Assembly: GCA_003641785.1 (NCBI GenBank)
Contig: QNAO01000028.1
Coordinates: forward strand, 1 to 8,542
Origin: Thermotogae bacterium
GTDB taxonomy: Bacteria > Thermotogota > Thermotogae > Thermotogales > DSM-5069
Reading direction: 5' to 3'
Length of the DNA stretch: 8,542 bases
Shown here: one piece after another, positions 1 to 6,500 of the stretch
How positions within the stretch are numbered: the stretch's first letter is position 1
Layout: each line of letters opens with the position of its first letter
Program-made: the position numbers and the translations under genes
The notes under the pieces: model-generated
The model's database searches: none
The model's input: only the letters and a program-made list of their open reading frames with translations
What the model was told of the DNA's origin: nothing

Positions 1-1304
1 GGGGTGTAAAACGCCATCGGTATCTCCATGAACGAGTGTTCAAGGGAAACATCATTTCCAATCTCAACAATATTGGAAAGAAGTTTCAAGAAGCTACCTG
101 AAATTGTCACCTGCTCAACAGGTTTTTTAATCGCACCATCTTCAACGAAATAGCCAACAGCCGAGACAGAGAAATCCCCAGAAGTGGGATTAACCCCTGA
201 ATGTAATCCATCCATCGCTATTACAACTATTCCCGTTTTCATATCACGAACCATCTCATCAAACGATTTATCACCTGGAAGAATGTGTACGTTGAGTGGC
301 ATTCCTTTAAGCTGAAATCCGTTCCCGGTGGGTGAAACTTTATCTTTCGCTGCGGACTTCAGGGTGTGAAAAAATGTTTTCAGCGTTCCTTTTTCTATGA
401 ACGCCTTTTTACTTGTGGGGACACCCTCATCATCAAAAGAACGTTTCATAGGACTCACTGAAAGAAATGGATCATCAACGACAGTAAAAATTTCGCTCGC
501 AATTCTCTGCTCAAGCTTCCCCTTAAGAGGTGATAACCCCTTCTGAACCTGCTCGGCGGAGAACATACGTAAGAAAGCCGAGAAGAGGCTTGCAAAGGCA
601 TCCCTTCTGAACAGAACAGGATACTTACCACTCTTAACACTGCTTGCCCCAAGTTGTGAAATAGCTTCTGAAGCGGCTTCTGAAGCCAGTTGCTTGAGAT
701 CCAGATCGTCAGGTTTAGACAGAATCTTCACTTTCAAACCACGCTTGGGAGCTTTTCCATCAGAAGCCACGAGGTACACATAAGAATCTCCGCCTACCAC
801 AGCTTCGTACTTCTGAACGCCCTTCGTGTTGAAGATGTAGTATTCCTCTTTTTCGTGATCGTACGCACTCATCATGACCAGCTTTATTCGAGGATCATAA
901 GACAGAGCTTCTTGTTCAATACATCGGGCAATCTTAATTTTCTCTGATACAGACATTTTTTCAAACAGGTCTGTAGCAGGCTCGAGCTCTTTATAAGTAC
1001 CGGTTCCATCATATATCAGTTCTTTATCTTCAGAATCGGTTATTTTTAGATTCTCCCAAGCGCTGTCCACCAAAAACTCTGCAGATTGAGGGTCGATTTT
1101 CTCCGAGACAGAAAAGCCAGCTTTATCACCTTTAAGACCTTTGAAGGAAATCCGAACTGAAACGGCGTCGGAGTAGTTTTCAACCTTGCCTTTGCTAACT
1201 CCCACACCGAACACAGTTGACTTCTTTATAAAGAGTTCACAATCATCGAAACCCTTTCGCGCTGCAACGTTAAACACCAGATTCTTGAATTCCTCAAAAT
1301 TCAT
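1..1304 (-). CDS. tldE: TldE/PmbA-family subunit of TldD/TldE metallopeptidase (3' end cut by window)
   Basis: The minus-strand frame is open from an ATG at 1304 to the window edge and gives 434 residues with no stop. The family is usually about 440-450 residues, so probably only some 10-15 C-terminal residues are missing. The family signature is clear near the C-terminus: GVNPTSGDFS (about residues 370-379), then an AVGYFVEDG segment and a KPVEQVTISG segment leading to a leucine-rich stretch. No HExxxH motif is present. This fits TldE/PmbA, which pairs with TldD but lacks the metal-binding histidines. In characterised bacteria the TldD/TldE heterodimer is a cytosolic metallopeptidase that trims unfolded peptides, matures microcin B17 and degrades the antitoxin CcdA. 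The ATG overlaps the tldD stop as ATGA, and a G6 run (1313-1318) lies 8 bases upstream as a weak ribosome binding site, so translational coupling to tldD is likely. The peptide substrate here is unknown. Family assignment is firm; the TldE rather than second-TldD identity is supported by the absent metal motif and the gene order. Confidence 0.93.
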   Translation of the reverse strand, partial: MNFEEFKNLVFNVAARKGFDDCELFIKKSTVFGVGVSKGKVENYSDAVSVRISFKGLKGDKAGFSVSEKIDPQSAEFLVDSAWENLKITDSEDKELIYDGTGTYKELEPATDLFEKMSVSEKIKIARCIEQEALSYDPRIKLVMMSAYDHEKEEYYIFNTKGVQKYEAVVGGDSYVYLVASDGKAPKRGLKVKILSKPDDLDLKQLASEAASEAISQLGASSVKSGKYPVLFRRDAFASLFSAFLRMFSAEQVQKGLSPLKGKLEQRIASEIFTVVDDPFLSVSPMKRSFDDEGVPTSKKAFIEKGTLKTFFHTLKSAAKDKVSPTGNGFQLKGMPLNVHILPGDKSFDEMVRDMKTGIVVIAMDGLHSGVNPTSGDFSVSAVGYFVEDGAIKKPVEQVTISGSFLKLLSNIVEIGNDVSLEHSFMEIPMAFYT

Positions 1305-2689
1305 TTATTTCGCCCCCCAACTGTTAATTCGGAAACCCTTATTGTTGGCTGCCCCACATCTGCGGGAATGGATCCGGAAATCGAACCGCACATTCCTTGA
1401 CCTCTGGCGAGGTCGTTTCCCACCATATCTATTTTTTCGAGAACTTCAGATCCCTTTCCAATGAGAGTGGCTCCTCTTACTGGTTTAACTATCCTCCCTT
1501 TCTCGATAATGTAACCCTCGGCTACTGCGAAGTTAAACTCTCCAGTCGCCGGGTGAACTGAACCTCCACCCATTTTCTTAGCGTACAAACCGTAGTCTGT
1601 TGCCGATATTATTTCTTCGGGTAGATACTCACCCGGAAGGATAAATGTGTTACTCATCCTTGAGGTTGGAGCAAATTTATAGCTCTGTCTTCGACCACAA
1701 CCATTCGCCTCAACTCCGAGTATTTTCGCGTGAAATTTGTCAACAAGATAAGATTTCAAGATACCATTTTCTATCAAGACATTACGTCTTGTTCGATTAC
1801 CTTCGTCATCTATGTTTGCAGATCCCCACGCATTGGGTATCGTACCATCATCCACGGCGGAAACCTTTTCTGAAGCCACGCGCTGGCCTATCTTGCCTGC
1901 AAAGACAGAAGCTCCCTTTGCAACAGACGTAGCTTCTAAAGCGTGACCGCAAGCTTCGTGGAATATTACACCCCCGAAACCGTTGGATATCACAACAGGC
2001 ATTCTGCCGGCTGGTGCGTACTCCGCTTTCACCATTCTGTCTGCAATACGAGCAGCCTCTTTTCCAATTTCATACGGTTCATTCTGATAAAAGAATTCTA
2101 TGCCCATGGCAGCTCCAGGACCGTAAAAACCCGTCTCTTGCTCAGAATCTTTTGATGCCACTGCTGAAACCATGAGTCTTGTTCTGATTCTGCGATCTTC
2201 CACCACAAGACCCTCGGAGTTTGCGATTAAAATATTCTGATCGTAATCCCAGAAATTTACAACAACTTGGCTGATGAGTTCAGAGTATTCCTTAGCACCG
2301 TGATGAGCCGTTCTCATGATCTCAACCTTTTCGCTTCTCGAAACATCAAAGGGAAGCTTCAAGGTGAAATGAGCGTTGTTAATCTTTTCTCTTCTTAAAT
2401 CCAAACTGTCAAAGCTTCGAGGTTTGCATTCAAGGGCCTCGATGAGTCTTTGAACAACTTCACAGAGCGATTTTTCGGTTACCTCATTTGTGTATGCGTA
2501 CACCTGTTGATCCTCGGAAAAAACCCTGACCCCCGCACCAAAATTCTTGCTGGAAAAGGCCGTGTCGATTTTTCCATCGACCATTGTTAGTCTTGTGCTT
2601 GTTTTGTCCTCCAAGAAGAGTTCTACAAAATCTGCTCCCATTTTGAGTCCTTTCGTGATGACATCTTTGATGATCGACTCTTTTAACAA
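1301..2689 (-). CDS. tldD: TldD-family zinc metallopeptidase, catalytic subunit
   Basis: A 462-residue protein, the normal length for TldD. The N-terminal half is the alpha/beta domain of the family. The catalytic segment reads FHEACGHALEA, giving HExxxH at about residues 244-249: two histidine metal ligands and the catalytic glutamate. The C-terminal domain carries HPATGEFNFAVAEG and ends in VGQPTIRVSELTVGG, typical of TldD. Cys434 (in GMCGSISG) sits where the E. coli protein has its third zinc ligand, as I recall that structure. An active enzyme is therefore predicted, acting with TldE in the cytoplasm on flexible peptides. I chose the TTG at 2689 as start: GGAGG at 2698-2702 stands 8 bases upstream, exactly the arrangement of the DUF169 gene next door. 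The GTG at 2698 also keeps the frame open (465 residues) but lies inside that Shine-Dalgarno sequence. The gene is first in the operon, overlaps tldE by 4 bases, and is divergent from the DUF169 gene. Confidence 0.95.
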   Translation of the reverse strand: MLKESIIKDVITKGLKMGADFVELFLEDKTSTRLTMVDGKIDTAFSSKNFGAGVRVFSEDQQVYAYTNEVTEKSLCEVVQRLIEALECKPRSFDSLDLRREKINNAHFTLKLPFDVSRSEKVEIMRTAHHGAKEYSELISQVVVNFWDYDQNILIANSEGLVVEDRRIRTRLMVSAVASKDSEQETGFYGPGAAMGIEFFYQNEPYEIGKEAARIADRMVKAEYAPAGRMPVVISNGFGGVIFHEACGHALEATSVAKGASVFAGKIGQRVASEKVSAVDDGTIPNAWGSANIDDEGNRTRRNVLIENGILKSYLVDKFHAKILGVEANGCGRRQSYKFAPTSRMSNTFILPGEYLPEEIISATDYGLYAKKMGGGSVHPATGEFNFAVAEGYIIEKGRIVKPVRGATLIGKGSEVLEKIDMVGNDLARGQGMCGSISGSIPADVGQPTIRVSELTVGGRNK

Positions 2690-2695
2690 GTTATC

Positions 2696-2704
2696 CACCT
2701 CCCT
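2696..2704 (-). promoter_or_regulatory. Strong ribosome binding site that decides the tldD start
   Basis: On the minus strand the sequence AGGGAGGTG is followed by six bases (GATAAC) and then TTG at 2689. The strong Shine-Dalgarno core covers the alternative GTG start at 2698-2696, which has no good ribosome binding site of its own upstream. This favours the rarer TTG as the real start. The DUF169 gene has the same design: GGAGGTG, six bases, ATG. Confidence 0.75.
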
Positions 2705-2762
2705 AATCTTATTTTACACTTCGACTCACGAATTTTTTAACCCCAGCAAAACCATATCTTTC

Positions 2763-2789
2763 TTGATTTGAAATAATGTAGACTATATT
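2763..2789 (+). promoter_or_regulatory. Candidate sigma-A promoter for the DUF169 gene
   Basis: TTGATT (2763-2768) and TATATT (2784-2789) resemble -35 and -10 boxes, separated by 15 bases, which is shorter than the preferred 17. Transcription would begin near 2796, giving a leader of about 20 bases that carries the ribosome binding site. The call rests on base matches alone in an AT-rich gap, so it is tentative. Confidence 0.35.
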
Positions 2790-2803
2790 TGAGCATTCTT
2801 TCT

Positions 2804-2810
2804 GGAGGTG
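2804..2810 (+). promoter_or_regulatory. Ribosome binding site of the DUF169 gene
   Basis: GGAGGTG is followed by six bases and an ATG at 2817. The in-frame GTG at 2808 lies inside this Shine-Dalgarno sequence, so it is not a likely start even though the frame is open there. Confidence 0.85.
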
Positions 2811-2816
2811 TTGTAT

Positions 2817-3569
2817 ATGGATAAAGCCATTTTGTGTGAACGACTTGTTCGATACTTGAGACTGTACACGCACCCTGTCGGCGTGAAATTGTACAAAGAC
2901 AGGAGTTTGGTTCCCCGAAGAGCACGAAAAGAAACGCGAAATATCTGTCAGTTCATATCACAAGCACGATACCAGGATCGCATATCAGTAGGATATGCTG
3001 AGTTTATTATGTGCGCAATTGGCGCATCGTGCCTTGGACTCATAAAGACACCCGAGGTTTTCACTTCAGGTAAAGCAGCCGTGGGAAGATACTGTAAAAA
3101 TGCAAGTGTAGGAAAAAAATTTTTTGAAAACACATTCAAAATCGGTGATTCTGGCAAGCAGTATGACGCTGTACTCATTGGCTCTCTGAGAAGACTTTCA
3201 GTAGAACCAGATGTAGTTGTTGTATACGGTCAACCTGTTCAAATTATGAGGCTCATTCACGCACACGTTCACGACACCGGTGAAAAAATATCGGCCGATA
3301 CCGTTGCAGAAGCGGCCGTGTGTTCTTCTATAGCTTGGACGCACACGTATAAAAAACCGGCTATGGGAATACCATGTAGGGGAGACAGAGCATATGGCGG
3401 CACACAGCCATCAGAGATTGTCTTCACCTTTCCATACTCTGAACTGGAAAGACTGGTTAGCAACCTTGAAGCTCTCGGTGGGGAAGATACACTGCCTGTC
3501 GCACCCCATATGGATTGGGAAACACCAAATATGGGAGATTATGCGATGAAAAAAGAGTATTTATTATAA
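2817..3569 (+). CDS. DUF169 family protein (COG2043-like), function unknown
   Basis: A soluble 250-residue protein with no signal peptide or membrane segment. I recognise the DUF169 pattern: an N-terminal PVGVKL stretch (residues 20-25), CQFISQAR at 44-51, a CAIGASCLGL segment at 66-75, a hydrophobic strand followed by YGQPVQIMRL (137-146), a glycine- and alanine-rich middle, AVCSSIAW at 167-174, and GIPCRGDRAYGG at 184-195. Seven cysteines are present (7, 44, 66, 72, 93, 169, 187). Several lie in the conserved family motifs, so a metal or iron-sulfur ligand role or redox chemistry is possible, but this is inference and no biochemical role is known to me. The gene stands alone: it is divergent from tldDE, convergent with rpoC, and has its own ribosome binding site and a terminator right after its stop. 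The start at the ATG is set by the GGAGGTG 6 bases upstream. Family call is fairly sure; function is open. Confidence 0.85.
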   Translation: MDKAILCERLVRYLRLYTHPVGVKLYKDRSLVPRRARKETRNICQFISQARYQDRISVGYAEFIMCAIGASCLGLIKTPEVFTSGKAAVGRYCKNASVGKKFFENTFKIGDSGKQYDAVLIGSLRRLSVEPDVVVVYGQPVQIMRLIHAHVHDTGEKISADTVAEAAVCSSIAWTHTYKKPAMGIPCRGDRAYGGTQPSEIVFTFPYSELERLVSNLEALGGEDTLPVAPHMDWETPNMGDYAMKKEYLL

Positions 3570-3574
3570 AAGAA

Positions 3575-3599
3575 AAAAGGGCGGAACATCCGCCCTTTT
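3575..3599. terminator. Bidirectional rho-independent terminator between the DUF169 gene and rpoC
   Basis: A perfect 11-bp stem with a 3-base loop: AAAAGGGCGGA, ACA, TCCGCCCTTTT. The core GGGCGGA/TCCGCCC gives stability and the A/T ends supply the U-tracts. Read leftward (for rpoC), the hairpin is followed by six T, a C and four more T, a strong terminator. Read rightward (for the DUF169 gene) only four T precede an A, so it is weaker. The right arm runs into the rpoC stop codon (3598-3600), so the rpoC terminator begins at the stop itself. The DUF169 stop at 3567-3569 is 5 bases before the hairpin. Confidence 0.9.
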
Positions 3600-6500
3600 A
3601 AGCCATTTTCTCTTCCTCAGCCGCTCTGGGAGTTTCCTCTATCTGAATATTTGCGAACGCCTCAAGTCCTGTGCCCGCGGGAATCAACTGTCCAACTATA
3701 ACGTTTTCTTTCAAACCCTCGAGCTTGTCAATGCTTCCCTCAACGGCCGCTTCGGAAAGCACTTGTGGTGTCTGCTGGAAAGAAGCAGCACTCAGCCAGC
3801 CTTTGTGTTCCAGAGACGCTTTGGTTATTCTCAGGAGTCTTCTTCTGTATTTCATCGGTTCCTTTGGCGCGATTTGATATGTTACTGGTTGATCTCCCTC
3901 GAGAACAGAAACCTCTTTGATTCCCATTTTTATTGCCTTATCAAGCATTTCCTCTGTTACTTCTGCTCCCTGTGGAGCTATTTCTTCTCCATCCTTGCCT
4001 TCAGATTTCATCACAAGCTTTTGAGCAAGCGTTTTGCCAAGAACGATGTTTCTGTTTGTATGAACTTCAGTGTTCTTTTTCATGATCTCTTCATTTATCT
4101 TTTCAGCCTCTCGTGCGTTCAAAAGGCGTCCCGGCAGAAAATCTGTGTCACCTGGATCTGTAACTTCGACTTTTCCAAGCATCTGACGTATTATTATTTC
4201 AAAGTGCTTGTTGTTTATTTCGACTCCCTGTTCCACATAAACTCTTTGTATTTCCCTCAGCAGGTACATTGCCGTTGCTTCGACTCCGAGCGCATCCATT
4301 ATCTTGCGAGGTCTTATGGCTCCGGAAGACAGAGGATCTCCAGGAAGCACTTTTTGGCCTACTTTCACTTTTGGCTTGGTTCTATCCGGCACGTCGTATT
4401 CGTATATCTTACCGCTGTAATCTTCTATGTATATCCTCCTCTTGCCGTTTTCCATTTCTCCTACGTCTTTCACAAATCCGGTAACAGTACAAAAGATACC
4501 CTCAGGTTCCTTCAACTTCTTTCTTGCTTCAAAGAGCTCTTCTGCTCTGGGAAGACCCTGTGTTATATCTGCCGTTGTAGCTATACCTCCTGTATGGAAT
4601 GTCCTCATCGTAAGCTGAGTTCCTGGTTCACCTATGGACTGCGCAGCCACAATTCCAACAGCCTCGCCAATCTGAACAACTCTGTGAGTGGAAAGATCCA
4701 TTCCATAACAAAGCGCACAAACCCCTGTGTCAGATTCGCAGGTTAGCACAGATCTCACATAAATGGAGGGCCTCACTTTTACGCGTGTAACACCGTTGGA
4801 TTCCAGCATCTTTGCTGCGGTTTCGTCAATGACTTCCTGATAGGCAACTATTTCACGATCACCACTCCTGTCTTTAACAACTTCCTGTGACTCTGTTCCA
4901 ACGCAAGGATACAGTTTAACCTTCAGTGTCTCCTTTCCCAAACTTCGAGCCGCTTTTATGACTTCCCACGTGAGCTCTGAGCCAACTTCATAAACAAATC
5001 CATCTTCCTGTCTAACTTCCTCGGAAATCTCAGCGTAGCAGAATGGCTTCTGGAGCGTTCGAATGTCCAACTCCTTCTCTAAGGACACAGGTACACTAAC
5101 CGAAAACTCTGATAAAAATGCAGCATCGTCATCTGAAAGCATAGCGTTTCTGCAATATTCTTTACCAGTGTTCGGATTGATAAGAGTTTCACCATTTAGT
5201 GGATTCACAACATCTTTTGCCAGCACTCTACCAAAAAGAAAGTCTTTCAATTTTTGAACTGTAAGGCTGTCACTCATCAGCTCAAGGGCTCTTATACCTT
5301 TTTCCGTCCCACAATCTGTGGTGGTCACAACTAAGGATTGTGCAACATCTACAAGTCTACGAGTGAGATATCCGGCTGAGGAAGTTCGCAAAGCAGTATC
5401 AGCGGCTCCCTTTCGTGCTCCGTGTGTAGATATGAAGAACTCCATCACGCTCAACCCTTCACGAAAATTCGAGGTTATGGGTATCTCGATGGTTTTTCCT
5501 GAAGGATCTGCCATGAGTCCTCGTATACCAGCAAGCTGTTTTACTTGATCAATGTTGCCTCTTGCACCTGAATTGACCATCATGAATACTGGATTAAATG
5601 GATCATTACCCAGGGCGGTGTAGGTAACGTTCTGAACATCGTTCGTGGCTGTACTCCAAATTTTAATTATCTCTCTAAAGCGTTCCTCGTAAGTCAAAAA
5701 GCCATTTTGATACTGTTCTTCGACAATTTCAACTTTCTTTTCAGCTTCTCGAATAATGTCGTTTTTCTCTGGCGCGACAATCAAGTCTTTCAATGAGATA
5801 GTTAGACCAGAGAGTGTCGCATAATGAAATCCCATATCTTTCATATCATCAAGTAGATCCGCTGTCCTATCAATACCGTATAGTTTAAAGGTTTCGTATA
5901 TAAGGTTCTTGATCTCCTTCTTGCCAAACGCCTTGTTATAATCGCGTAGCTTTTCTGGAACAATCATGTTGAATATGACTCTACCAACAGTCGTCTTCAA
6001 AAGAGCGCTTTTACCACCATTTTTTATCATGACAGCAACCGGACTGTGAATTCCCACGTAGCCGAGCTCATAGGCAAGTATCGCTTCCTCCTCAGAAGCG
6101 AAGTGCCATTTTATTTGATCAAGCTTCAGATCGTTGTAGTTAGGTTCAACTGCTGTCAGATAATACACACCAACAATAATATCCTTACCTGGCATCGATA
6201 TTGGCCTTCCGTGGGCAGGAGAAGTGATATTGTACCTGGAAAGCATGAGATATCTCGCCTCAGCCTGCGCCGCGGCTGATAATGGTACGTGAACTGCCAT
6301 CTGATCGCCATCGAAATCTGCATTAAACGGAGGACACACCAAAGGATGAAGTTGTATCGCATTTCCCTCTATAAGCTTGGGTTCAAAAGCCTGTATCGAC
6401 ATTCTATGAAGTGTTGGAGCTCTGTTCAAAAGAACGGGATGACCTTTTATAACCTCTTCAAGAACATCCCAAGCTTCCGGCATTTCTCTTTCAATGACAG

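Larger units (their letters stand above)
2690..2816. promoter_or_regulatory. Divergent intergenic region between tldD and the DUF169 gene
   Basis: This 127-bp AT-rich gap must hold the promoters for both tldDE (leftward) and the DUF169 gene (rightward). The rightward candidate is listed separately. For tldDE I see a TAAAAT at 2711-2716 (minus strand), but a start of transcription from it would fall almost on the Shine-Dalgarno sequence and no good -35 box is 16-18 bases away. I therefore cannot assign the tldD promoter. I see no convincing inverted-repeat operator and no riboswitch-like fold, and the space is too short for a typical riboswitch plus two promoters. Confidence 0.6.

Noticed and set aside
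1313..1318. G6 run (minus strand) at the end of tldD as a sequencing error or programmed frameshift
   Set aside because: The read-out TVGGRNK fits the usual TldD C-terminal TVGG and the stop forms a normal ATGA overlap with tldE, so the frame is correct as it stands.
2808..2810. GTG at 2808 as the start of the DUF169 gene
   Set aside because: It is part of the GGAGGTG Shine-Dalgarno sequence that serves the ATG at 2817.
3113..3125. A7T6 tract inside the DUF169 gene as a frameshift or slippage site
   Set aside because: The frame is intact and the family motifs continue on both sides, so there is no sign of a frameshift. Slippage remains possible but has no support in the sequence.
3763..4746. 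A 327-codon open frame on the plus strand opposite rpoC
   Set aside because: It lies wholly antisense to strongly conserved rpoC codons, its product is rich in Phe, Cys and Ser with no recognisable domain, and I see no ribosome binding site. It is a shadow of rpoC codon use.
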